DNA from: Zhongshania aquimaris
GTDB taxonomy: Bacteria; Pseudomonadota; Gammaproteobacteria; Pseudomonadales; Spongiibacteraceae
Assembly (NCBI RefSeq): GCF_019312595.1
Contig: NZ_JAHWDQ010000001.1
Location: 1,614,926-1,678,925, forward strand
Reading direction: 5' to 3'
DNA: 64,000 nt
The notes below the pieces were generated by a model. The model had not been told where the DNA came from. It worked only from the letters and a program-made list of their open reading frames with translations, and ran no database searches. A program made the translations under genes and the position numbers. Below, in pieces: positions 17,910-26,326 of this stretch; the stretch's first letter is position 1, and each line of letters starts with the position of its first letter.

Positions 17910-18515
17910 TTAGCACCGATCGTCATCCAAAAGGCTTTTGATTAAGTCGGCAATAATTTTCACGCTCGCGGACTTACTCATTGATTGACTGACATGGAGT
18001 CTATGCCAGAAGTCAAAAGACGCAATCGCATCTATCGCCTCACGTGTAGCTGTCGATACTTCCTTTAGTTCAGGCAGCCAATTATCCAGGTCTATTCTCA
18101 ATTTTTGTTGATTTTCTTCGTAGCATTTTGTCAGTGTTGGCGAGCGCCAAAGCAAGGCACGCGTTGCCAGCATAACCGGCGACAAGGTGGTGTAGGCATT
18201 TGCGTGACGCTCTATCGCATGCTGCAAGCGGGTATCTAGTGTGCCGCTCCGATCTCCACCACGGAATAAATCTAAATAATGCTCTCGAATCTGCGCATCC
18301 AGTTCATTGTAAAGCTGCTCCATCTCTGAAAAATGTCTAAAGACGGTACGTATCGCAATATTAGCGCGGTCCGCCACTTGCTGCGCGGTCGGGATTAACA
18401 CCCCCTCGTTAATTAAATCCAGCATCGCCTCGATAATGAGCTGCCGACTGCGCCTGCTGCGTTGAACGCGACCATCGGCAGCTCCCTTTTTGGTCGGTGA
18501 TTGCGTTTCATCCAT
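17910..18515 (-). CDS. TetR/AcrR family regulator
   Basis: About 201 aa. The N-terminal 50 residues after a basic leader form the TetR helix-turn-helix: LIIEAMLDLINEG, IPTAQQVADRANIAIRTVFRHF. The C-terminal domain is helical and unlike families I know. The ATG at 18515 is preferred to a TTG three codons earlier. It lies 90 bases downstream of a glutathione transferase gene on the same strand and may control it. GTAAA and TTTAC half-sites occur in inverse orientation just upstream (about 18529-18555), perhaps its own operator. Confidence 0.85.
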   Translation of the reverse strand: MDETQSPTKKGAADGRVQRSRRSRQLIIEAMLDLINEGVLIPTAQQVADRANIAIRTVFRHFSEMEQLYNELDAQIREHYLDLFRGGDRSGTLDTRLQHAIERHANAYTTLSPVMLATRALLWRSPTLTKCYEENQQKLRIDLDNWLPELKEVSTATREAIDAIASFDFWHRLHVSQSMSKSASVKIIADLIKSLLDDDRC

Positions 18516-18604
18516 AATTATCAAAACCGTAAAGCACTATTATTAATTTACAAGTGAGGCTGGCAGCAGCTCAAAAAAAGCAAAACAACACCGCCTTTAC
18601 AAAA

Positions 18605-19294
18605 TTACTTTTGCAGCATATTCCGAGCGGAATCTTTGAATTTCTCCGCCGCAGTATCATCTAGATCATCCAATAAGTTACCCAGACTGAAAGGGACTTC
18701 AATGCCTTTTTCCATACCGGGCTGATTTTTCATTACCTGTAACCAGCGCGCTAAATTATCTAATCCCTCAACAGAAACTCCCGACCATTTATAGGTTCTC
18801 ACCCAACACCAATTCGCAATATCTGCAATTGAATAGTCATCCGCTAACCATTCATGATCTGCTAAATGACCATCCAACACCTCAAACAAACGGCGGCATT
18901 CATTTTGATAGCGATCGATAGCGGGCTGTATTTTTTCCGGGAAGTAGCGATGGAAAACATTCGCCTGCCCCATCATTGGCCCCACCCCGCCCATTTGAAA
19001 CATTAGCCACTGAATAACTTTTGAGCGCCCCTTGGCGTCACTGGGCATTAGCTTGCCGGTCATTTCCGCCAAGTAAATCATGATAGCGCCAGATTCAAAC
19101 ACGGCAAAATTATCGTTGTCACGATCAACAATGGCGGGAATACGCCCATTGGGATTTAAGGCTAAAAACGCCGGCTTTTTCTGCTCGCCTGCGCCGATGT
19201 CAACGTAATGAGTCTCATACGCTAAACCCAGTGCCTCCAGGGTACAGGATGCTTTATGGCCGTTAGGTGTCGGTGCGGTATACAAATCGATCAT
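18605..19294 (-). CDS. Glutathione S-transferase, YfcG/Ure2-like
   Basis: About 229 aa from the ATG at codon 10 of the longest frame, chosen because GGGAGA stands 5 bases before it. The thioredoxin-like N-domain begins [13 protein letters not shown], has [11 protein letters not shown] with the cis-Pro, and [11 protein letters not shown], which binds the glutathione gamma-glutamyl end. The C-domain has [13 protein letters not shown] and [11 protein letters not shown], typical of YfcG/YghU disulfide-bond reductases of the GST fold. These act as glutathione-dependent disulfide reductases in the cytoplasm. It is probably in one transcript with the TetR gene downstream. Confidence 0.9.
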   Translation of the reverse strand: MIDLYTAPTPNGHKASCTLEALGLAYETHYVDIGAGEQKKPAFLALNPNGRIPAIVDRDNDNFAVFESGAIMIYLAEMTGKLMPSDAKGRSKVIQWLMFQMGGVGPMMGQANVFHRYFPEKIQPAIDRYQNECRRLFEVLDGHLADHEWLADDYSIADIANWCWVRTYKWSGVSVEGLDNLARWLQVMKNQPGMEKGIEVPFSLGNLLDDLDDTAAEKFKDSARNMLQK

Positions 19295-19586
19295 GTTTAT
19301 CTCCCGATGAGTCAATGTCAAAAGCCATACCGGCTATTATTAAATTTATTATCTAAACATTATACGAAGTGACTCTTGGCAAATCCTGCCAGTCACACCG
19401 CTTATTTATATCGTTGCCAAGCGCTAAACTCAGTTGAATTGCGAGCCAAATTATATTGACATATACTATGACAAAAAAATGCTGACAAACATAGCATTGC
19501 GGTAAATAATAAGCTCGGCGGGCATTAGCCATAGCCATTCCCGCTGCGAATTCAAATAAAAACAATGAGATGGACTGAATATACCG

Positions 19587-19964
19587 ATGCTGAAATTACT
19601 CCGTATTATCGTGGCACTGCCCGCTATCCTGTTTCTTATCATTGGTCTGCAATGGGCAGTTGATCCAGCCGCCGCCGCAGAAAGCTTAGGAATGCCCCTA
19701 TTAGATGGTCTCGGCCGAAGCTCGCAGATTGCCGATACTGGCGCCCTATTTATTGCAATGGGCCTAATGATATTAAGCGGCTTGCTCACTGGGCGGAAAA
19801 CATGGTTTTACGCTCCCGCGCTGATGCTTTTTTCTGCAGCGGCACTTCGCCTTATTGCGTGGCTAATCCACGACGCGGCCTTTGCACCAGACATGATTGC
19901 CGTCGAAATTGTCGTTGCCTGCTTGCTACTTATTTCATCGCCAAAATTGGCCGACAAACAGTGA
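19587..19964 (+). CDS. Small four-helix membrane protein (DUF4345-like)
   Basis: 125 aa, almost all hydrophobic, with four predicted helices and a conserved-looking loop around residues 27-48 (WAVDPAAAAESLGMPLLDG). This looks like the DUF4345 group of small membrane proteins with no known role. Its TGA overlaps the GTG start of the sulfatase gene that follows, so the two are translationally coupled and likely work in the same pathway. Confidence 0.65.
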   Translation: MLKLLRIIVALPAILFLIIGLQWAVDPAAAAESLGMPLLDGLGRSSQIADTGALFIAMGLMILSGLLTGRKTWFYAPALMLFSAAALRLIAWLIHDAAFAPDMIAVEIVVACLLLISSPKLADKQ

Positions 19965-21715
19965 AGCTATCACCCCAAGCGGTATGCATCACACTGCTAG
20001 CGACGCTCTTTAATCTTGCCCACGCTGAAGTGGCAAGACCAAATATTGTCCTCATACTCGCGGATGATCTGGGCTTCAGTGACATTGCGTCCTACGGCAG
20101 TGAGATTCAAACTCCGTCATTGGATGCCTTAGCGGCGAATGGGATCAGCTTCACCAATTATCATACCGCCGCGAGCTGCGCGCCCACCCGGGCCATGTTG
20201 CTCACCGGCGTAGACAGCCATAGAAATGGGGTTCCCAATATCCCCGAGAGCATTCCGCCTGCGCATCAAGTCCACGAAAATTACCGCGGCGTACTAAGCC
20301 GCGATGTAGTAACCGTAGCCAGTCTATTGCAGAACGCCGGCTACCATACCTACATGGCCGGCAAGTGGCACTTGGGTAAAGCCCGTGACGAACTCCCGTA
20401 TCGGCGCGGATTTTCTCGCACCATTACCCTGGCTGATACCGGTGCCGACAACTGGGAACAAAAGCCATACATCCCCATTTATGAAAAGGCCAATTGGTTT
20501 GCGGATGGCGAGGAAACAACGCTACCGGAGGATTTTTATTCGTCAGAGTTTCTAATCGATAAAACAATTGAGTTCATCGACTCTAATTCAGACTCGCAGC
20601 CGTTCTTTGCCTACATTCCTTTTCAGGCCGTTCACATTCCAGTACAAGCGCCAAAGGAGTTTACAGACAAATACCTCGATACCTATCAGCAGGGCTGGAC
20701 CGCGCTGAGAGAACAGCGCCAAAAAAGAAGCAAGGAGCTTGGCATTATCCCAGCCAATGCCGAAATGCAAACCATGAGCAGCACCCACGACTGGGACAGC
20801 CTCAGCGCAGAAGAAAAACGCTTTCATGCCAAACGCATGGCCGTTTACGCCGGCATGGTCGACGCGATGGATCACCACATCGGTCGCTTAGTTGCCCACC
20901 TTAAAGCAACTGGCCGCTACGACAATACCATTTTTATATTCTCATCAGATAACGGCAGCGAAGCTACCGGTGGCGACAATCCACGCAGTTTACTCAACCG
21001 TCTCGGCTTGAGAATACAAGGCTACACCAATGACTACGACACCTTGGGCAGCAAAGGTAGCTTTAATACTATTGGCCCCAGCTTTGCCAGTGCAGCGGCG
21101 TCGCCGCTCGCCTACTACAAATTTTATGCAGGCGAAGGCGGCATGCGTGTTCCGCTCATCATTGCCGGCAAGCCCATTAGCGACAAAGCCAAACGGAGCA
21201 ATGCATTTACCTTCGTAACCGATATCACGCCCACCATTCTTGAATTCACCTCAACGCCCGCACCGCCAGAGTTCTTTGGTGGTCGGCGTATCGTCCCCAT
21301 GATTGGCCGCAGCCTGGCAGCACTAAGCCGTGGCGAGGTTGAGCAGGTGTATACCGAATCTGACTATATTGGCTATGAGCTGGGCGGCAACGCGGCACTG
21401 TTTCAAGGACCATATAAGATAGTTAAAAACCGGGGGCCGGTTGGCGATAGCGAATGGCATTTGTTTAATATCGTCGATGACCCCGGCGAAACAAATGATC
21501 TACGGGAGGCAATGCCAGACAAGTTGGCCGACTTACTGGAGCACTATAATCAATACGCCGCAGAAAATGGGGTCTTGGACGTTCCCGCCAATTTCAATGG
21601 TACGACCCAGGTTGCCATCAATGGTATCCGTGACCGTTTCGGTAAACAGCTTTTAGTGCTGCTATTAACGAGCATTATTTGCGGCGTTTTTTATATTTTA
21701 TATCGAAGAAAATAG
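19961..21715 (+). CDS. Arylsulfatase-type sulfatase, exported and C-terminally anchored
   Basis: About 584 aa from a GTG at 19961 that overlaps the stop of the previous gene; a frame running further upstream lies wholly within that gene. A signal peptide ends at AHA (about residue 22), then PNIVLILADDLG binds calcium and SCAPTRAMLLTG holds Cys73, the residue turned into formylglycine in the CxPxR motif. HMAGKWHLGK-type and SSDNGSE active-site segments are present. A final hydrophobic helix followed by RRK suggests membrane anchoring. It would hydrolyse sulfate esters in the periplasm. An anaerobic or aerobic formylglycine-generating enzyme is not encoded here. Confidence 0.9.
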   Translation: MKLSPQAVCITLLATLFNLAHAEVARPNIVLILADDLGFSDIASYGSEIQTPSLDALAANGISFTNYHTAASCAPTRAMLLTGVDSHRNGVPNIPESIPPAHQVHENYRGVLSRDVVTVASLLQNAGYHTYMAGKWHLGKARDELPYRRGFSRTITLADTGADNWEQKPYIPIYEKANWFADGEETTLPEDFYSSEFLIDKTIEFIDSNSDSQPFFAYIPFQAVHIPVQAPKEFTDKYLDTYQQGWTALREQRQKRSKELGIIPANAEMQTMSSTHDWDSLSAEEKRFHAKRMAVYAGMVDAMDHHIGRLVAHLKATGRYDNTIFIFSSDNGSEATGGDNPRSLLNRLGLRIQGYTNDYDTLGSKGSFNTIGPSFASAAASPLAYYKFYAGEGGMRVPLIIAGKPISDKAKRSNAFTFVTDITPTILEFTSTPAPPEFFGGRRIVPMIGRSLAALSRGEVEQVYTESDYIGYELGGNAALFQGPYKIVKNRGPVGDSEWHLFNIVDDPGETNDLREAMPDKLADLLEHYNQYAAENGVLDVPANFNGTTQVAINGIRDRFGKQLLVLLLTSIICGVFYILYRRK

Positions 21716-21791
21716 AACTAAACGCCAGCATTGGCGTAGCGACAATGAAGCAATAGCGACCAATATAGCAATTTCATATTTAGGAGCACTT

Positions 21792-22430
21792 ATGATTGTA
21801 TTACATGGCAACTCGGTATCTCCCTTTGTTCGCAAGGTGCTCGTCGCCCTGGCGATAAAAGGAATCGATTTTGAACAAGTACAGCAAATGCCCTACTCGG
21901 GAGATGCCGAGTACTTAAAAATAAGTCCGCTGGGTAAAATTCCCGCACTGCAAGACGGCGATCTAAATCTTTGCGACTCCACCGTCATCTGCGAATACCT
22001 AGAAGACAGCTATCCCGACAACCCGATCTACCCAACAAATCCAAAGCAAAAAGCGAAAGCGCGCTGGGTTGAGGAACTAGCGGGCAGCAGAGTCACCGAA
22101 CTTGCCGCCGGTATTTTTTTCCAGCGCTTTATGCGCCCCATGTTTTTAAATCAAGAGACCGACGAGGCCCTGGTTCAAAAAATTATAGAAAAACAACTGC
22201 CACCGATCTTGGATTACGTTGAAACGCTGATACCGAAAGAGGGCTTTATATTCGGCGATTTCAGCATGGCCGACATTAGCATCATCAGCCCATTTATAAA
22301 TGCGGGATACGCCAATTACCAGATCGACGCAGCACGCTGGCCGCTATTCGCTGCGTTCATCAAACGGGTCAAAAGTCACCCCGTAGTCGCACCCCTGCTT
22401 GCAGCAGAAGCGGCAATACTTGGCCTTTGA
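21792..22430 (+). CDS. Glutathione S-transferase family protein
   Basis: 212 aa, with AGGAG 6-7 bases before the ATG. The N-terminal thioredoxin-like domain shows HGNSVSPFVRKVLVALAIKG (a Ser in the catalytic area, as in theta/zeta/beta-like classes), SPLGKIPALQDG with cis-Pro, and DSTVICEYLED for the glutathione anchor. The C-terminal helical domain includes SMADISIISPF. It could conjugate or de-conjugate a xenobiotic or pathway intermediate. It sits between a sulfatase and DUF1330/HCCA-isomerase-like genes, in what looks like a catabolic cluster. Confidence 0.9.
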   Translation: MIVLHGNSVSPFVRKVLVALAIKGIDFEQVQQMPYSGDAEYLKISPLGKIPALQDGDLNLCDSTVICEYLEDSYPDNPIYPTNPKQKAKARWVEELAGSRVTELAAGIFFQRFMRPMFLNQETDEALVQKIIEKQLPPILDYVETLIPKEGFIFGDFSMADISIISPFINAGYANYQIDAARWPLFAAFIKRVKSHPVVAPLLAAEAAILGL

Positions 22431-22545
22431 GCTTGTGATGTGCAGCGCTCTACAGACTGAGTTGCTGCACATGCCAGACAATGCCTAGCCTGCAAATAGC
22501 GCGGCCGCGAGCAAACCCACTAGAAGCTAACAAGGAGAATTAATA

Positions 22546-23007
22546 ATGCCCTTCACAAGCAAGGAAATAGACGCACTTATTAGCGAGCTGGATCTACACG
22601 AATCTGGAAACCTAGGCCCCACGGCAAGCCAAATCAGATCGCTATTAGCTGAAGATCTCGGCGGGCCGCTGCAGTTTGTTAATTTTTTAGCCTTTCATGA
22701 AGTCGCGCAATACAAACATAGCGATGATTCAACCAAGGTAAGCGGAGAGGAAGCCTACAACCGCTACGGCGCAGTGGCGATCCAGCATGTGACGGAAGGC
22801 GGCGGCAGCCTGTTTGCGCTAAACACGGTTGAGCAAACCCTTATCGGCGCCGATGACGAATGGCAGCAGATAATTATTGTGCAATACCCCAATGTCGATG
22901 TATTCATCAATATGCTGCGCTCGCCGAGCTACCACGCGGCACTGCATCATCGCAACGCGGGCCTGAAAGCCACCAAACTAATAGTAACTCGTCCACTGCT
23001 GGTATAG
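22546..23007 (+). CDS. DUF1330 family protein
   Basis: 153 aa, with AAGGAG 8 bases before the ATG. A central and C-terminal ferredoxin-like barrel fits DUF1330: VNFLAFHEVA, YNRYGAVAI, WQQIIIVQYPNVDVFINMLRSPSYHAALHHRNAGL. The VQYP...F..ml.sp.Y.a...hR pattern is the family hallmark. DUF1330 proteins are small dimeric alpha/beta-barrel proteins without a settled reaction. It is probably co-transcribed with the GST upstream and the isomerase-like gene downstream. Confidence 0.8.
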   Translation: MPFTSKEIDALISELDLHESGNLGPTASQIRSLLAEDLGGPLQFVNFLAFHEVAQYKHSDDSTKVSGEEAYNRYGAVAIQHVTEGGGSLFALNTVEQTLIGADDEWQQIIIVQYPNVDVFINMLRSPSYHAALHHRNAGLKATKLIVTRPLLV

Positions 23008-23086
23008 CGATAAGCCGAATAGGATGCGCTGTCGATATTATAGTTTCGCTGTCGACACCCAAAACATTTCATAACAGAGTGTATTT

Positions 23087-24409
23087 ATGAGTTTTCTGGC
23101 ACCTTATGTTTTGAATTTAATATGCAGCGAAGGCTTGCAAAACTGGCAGCGCGGCCTAGGGGAATGGCGTCGAAAAAAGTCAGGCAAGCCGCATACCGTC
23201 ACGGTATTTTTGCGGATAAACGATCCCTATAGCTATATCTTACTTCAGGTACTAGAAAGGCTTTCTCAGCGTTACAACATCGAATTTGATTTTAGAACCA
23301 TCCTGCAACTGCAAGAAGATATGTATCCCGCTCCAGCGCTTTGGGAAAAAAATGCCTTCGCCGACAGCGCCTACCTAGCAAACAAATATTCCCTCGATTT
23401 TCCCCGCAGCGGACCGGTCTCGACCGTTGAACGAAACCAAAGCGCAAGCGCACAACTTTTACACGCCGAACTACAAGGCGATTATTTGCAGCGCGCACTA
23501 GCCATTTTTACAGCGTATTGGGCCGACAATATTGAACTGCTAGACACGCTAATAGATCCGCGCATCGCCCGCAATACAGAGTGCTATCGACACCACTTGC
23601 TTGCCAACGAATCGCTCCTTAAAAGCAAAGGCCACTATTTGACTGCCATGCTGCACTATGGTGAAAAGCCCGGCGGCGAGTGGTACTGGGGGCTCAGTCG
23701 TCTCGAGTTTTTGGAGCAGCGTCTGGCTGCCATCAATGCGATCAAGAACCATGACATTGCCGCGATAAGCCAAGCACCACCGGTTCGGAATGACGTCTTC
23801 AGCGGCACGAATACATCAGACAAACCTATTATTATTTACTGGTCAGCACGAAGCCCGTATTCCTATCTCGGTCTAGTGAGAGCAAGAGAACTGTCTGAGC
23901 ACTATGGCCTAGACTTAATCGTAAAACCGGTTTTGCCGATGGTAATGCGGCGTATGCAAGTACCCCAAACAAAGGGCATGTATATTTTTAAAGACACCAA
24001 ACGCGAAGCCAAAAAATATGGCATCGACTTTGGATTTTCCGCCGATCCCTTGGGTGCTGGCGTAGAACGCTGCTACGCCCTGTTCGATTACGCCGTGTCG
24101 CTGGGACGAGGAAACCGTTACCTCGAAACCTTTGCTCGCAGTGTTTGGGCAGAGGGTATCGACGCTGCCAGTGATTCGGGAATGAAAAAAATAGTGACTG
24201 CCGCCGGACTTGATTGGTCCATCGCTAAACCACTTTTGCAAAATGATCATTGGCGTGAATGGGCCCAGGAAAATCTACTGGATATGTATGACAAAGGTTT
24301 ATGGGGCGTACCCAGCTTTCGCTACGGACAACTTTGTACCTTCGGCCAAGACCGGCTTGACCGCTTAGAACACGCCATTATCGAAGAGCGAACTGGACAC
24401 ACAATCTAG
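23087..24409 (+). CDS. Tandem DsbA-fold protein, 2-hydroxychromene-2-carboxylate isomerase-like
   Basis: 440 aa with two related halves. Each begins with a thioredoxin-like strand and a serine-tyrosine loop: FLRINDPYSYILLQVLERL (about 44-62) and YWSARSPYSYLGLVRAREL (about 250-268). The second half continues as a full HCCA isomerase/kappa-GST-like domain: KPVLPMVMRRMQVP, GVERCYALFDYA, and GLWGVPSFRYG with cis-Pro and a closing FGQDRLDRLE. Proteins of this fold use glutathione to isomerise ring-fission products of aromatics such as naphthalene; the C-terminal half keeps the features, the N-terminal half is diverged. Convergent with the next sulfatase, with 15 bases between stops. Confidence 0.82.
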   Translation: MSFLAPYVLNLICSEGLQNWQRGLGEWRRKKSGKPHTVTVFLRINDPYSYILLQVLERLSQRYNIEFDFRTILQLQEDMYPAPALWEKNAFADSAYLANKYSLDFPRSGPVSTVERNQSASAQLLHAELQGDYLQRALAIFTAYWADNIELLDTLIDPRIARNTECYRHHLLANESLLKSKGHYLTAMLHYGEKPGGEWYWGLSRLEFLEQRLAAINAIKNHDIAAISQAPPVRNDVFSGTNTSDKPIIIYWSARSPYSYLGLVRARELSEHYGLDLIVKPVLPMVMRRMQVPQTKGMYIFKDTKREAKKYGIDFGFSADPLGAGVERCYALFDYAVSLGRGNRYLETFARSVWAEGIDAASDSGMKKIVTAAGLDWSIAKPLLQNDHWREWAQENLLDMYDKGLWGVPSFRYGQLCTFGQDRLDRLEHAIIEERTGHTI

Positions 24410-24424
24410 CTCGCATTCTTCGCG

Positions 24425-26098
24425 CTAATTTGGCCAGTAAATATATTCGTCGCCCTCTACAAATTTATCTGCCAAGGTTTTATCGACTGCAACCGGTGCC
24501 TCTAGTGTGTAGGGATAAATGGGGTCGCGCCCCGATGCGGCATGCTCAGCCAACAAGCCTTTTAACCTTGCCACCAGCTCTGGACGCGACGCGGCCAAAT
24601 TGTTTTGCTCGGTTGGGTCTTCGGCAAGATTGTATAACCAATCCTTCTTGGGCCGCTCTGATACGTGCAGCTTCCAGTCACCGTCGCGCACCACGCGATA
24701 ATAGCCACTTTGCCAAAACAGGGTCTTATGAGGTGCGGACTGTAATTCACTACCCTGCGCCCAAGGCATTATGTCACGACCATCTACAACTAGGTCGTCA
24801 GGCAGATTGGCACCACTTGCGGCGCTAAGGGTAGGCATAATATCAATGTGATTAACCGGCGTGTTCACCTGCGAGCCCGCCGGTATTTTTGCTGGCCAAC
24901 GCATAAATAGTGGCACGCGAATGCCACCCTCAAACATGGTGATTTTCCAGCCGCGATACGGCGCATTGATTTTGGGTAAACCGAGGTATCCCGCGCCGCC
25001 ATTATCGCTGGTGAAAACAACAATCGTATTTTCGGCGAGACCCTCTTCTTCCAAGCTATCCATGATACGACCGAAACTGCGATCCATAGCACGCACCATT
25101 GCTGCGTAAACTCGCAGACGATGAGGTTTTATATCGCCCACCGCCACGTAATCCTCCCTCGTAGCTTGCAGTGGCGTGTGCACACCCCAGTGCGCCAAGT
25201 ATAAGAAGAACGGTCTATTCTTATTTGCCTTGATGACTTTTATCGATTCATCGGTCCAATAGTCCGACAGGTATCCCGCCGGCCGAAACCGATCATCACC
25301 GCTATTATTAAAGGACGCCGCATACTGCATTTTCGCCCACTCGAATTTATCGATGGGGTCGAAATCTAATTTTGCGTTGACAACATCGGGGTCATCTTCT
25401 GGTAAATGCATACCGCTTGCCATAAACAAGCTTTCATCGAAACCCTGGGCGTTTGGCGTTGACGCCGCTCCCCGTCCTAAATGCCATTTACCAATATGAA
25501 CGGTGTGGTAGCCACGCTCTTTTAAGACTTCTGCAATAGTGATTTCTGACCCTGGCAGGCCCTTATCTTCGTAACTCAATCCACTGGCATCTGCTTCACG
25601 GTTATAAAATGCCGGTGGCAAACCGTTGTTAACACTGTTCGCAATTTGTACCACTGACGACCCCATTCCATTGGGCAGCGGTGTGAATTCAAAACCGGTT
25701 CGGGTCGGGTAGCGACCGGTCATAATCATTGCCCGAGACGCCGCACAAATTGGCGCCCCGGCATAGGATTGATTAAATACCGCGCCACCAGCAGCGAGTC
25801 TATCTATGCTCGGTGTCTGCACTCGGCCGTCGGCAACACCGCCACCAAAGCTTGAGATATCATTTATGCCTAAATCGTCAGCCAAAATAACAATAATGTT
25901 CGGGGGAGCTGGCGTATCACTCGATGCCGCAACAGCGGGCCCCTGCTGCCAGTCAATCTGACGATTAGGGCCTACCGGCACCTCACGTGCAGCTTTAAAC
26001 TTAACAAGGGCAAGCATTACGTCGACGCGATTTAACCACAAACCACTGCCGGTAAAAATGACTGCAAGAAGAAGGCCCAGCAATACTTTCATTTTCAC
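24425..26098 (-). CDS. Sulfatase with formylglycine motif C-A-A-S-R
   Basis: 557 aa. An N-terminal hydrophobic helix (about 4-22) is a signal or anchor. PNIIVILADDLGIND gives the first calcium ligands; ICAASRAMIMTGRYPTR carries Cys118 in CxAxR, an allowed variant of the CxPxR formylglycine motif. HIGKWHLG and VFTSDNGG follow, and a C-terminal subdomain ends in EYIYWPN. It should cleave sulfate esters in the periplasm. Only about 28% of the length looks shared in exact motifs with the sulfatase at 19961, so the two likely serve different bonds or substrates (estimate by eye). Divergent from the cytochrome gene at 26327. Confidence 0.9.
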   Translation of the reverse strand: MKMKVLLGLLLAVIFTGSGLWLNRVDVMLALVKFKAAREVPVGPNRQIDWQQGPAVAASSDTPAPPNIIVILADDLGINDISSFGGGVADGRVQTPSIDRLAAGGAVFNQSYAGAPICAASRAMIMTGRYPTRTGFEFTPLPNGMGSSVVQIANSVNNGLPPAFYNREADASGLSYEDKGLPGSEITIAEVLKERGYHTVHIGKWHLGRGAASTPNAQGFDESLFMASGMHLPEDDPDVVNAKLDFDPIDKFEWAKMQYAASFNNSGDDRFRPAGYLSDYWTDESIKVIKANKNRPFFLYLAHWGVHTPLQATREDYVAVGDIKPHRLRVYAAMVRAMDRSFGRIMDSLEEEGLAENTIVVFTSDNGGAGYLGLPKINAPYRGWKITMFEGGIRVPLFMRWPAKIPAGSQVNTPVNHIDIMPTLSAASGANLPDDLVVDGRDIMPWAQGSELQSAPHKTLFWQSGYYRVVRDGDWKLHVSERPKKDWLYNLAEDPTEQNNLAASRPELVARLKGLLAEHAASGRDPIYPYTLEAPVAVDKTLADKFVEGDEYIYWPN

Positions 26099-26139
26099 GA
26101 TCTATCCCTTTTTATTATATTTATTCCGCCACAAAAACT

Positions 26140-26160
26140 AATGTCACATATAATGACATT
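26140..26160. promoter_or_regulatory. Inverted repeat between divergent sulfatase and cytochrome genes
   Basis: AATGTCA (26140-26146), 7 bases, TGACATT (26154-26160): a perfect 7-bp-arm dyad, 42 bases before the sulfatase start on the minus strand and about 165 before the cytochrome gene. The size fits a TetR-type operator. The TetR gene at 28565 is the obvious candidate to bind it; this is inference. Confidence 0.5.
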
Positions 26161-26326
26161 TAAATCAAGAAAGGAGATCAGCGCTAAACAAATCGCAGAA
26201 ATATCCCATTTATTGCGAGTAAAACAGCAGAATCACAAAATATATACACCCTGTAAAAAATGACCCTAGCGCGACCGAAATACGGTAGTATTAGCCCCAC
26301 AACAAATTCGCGCACAAACACCCATA

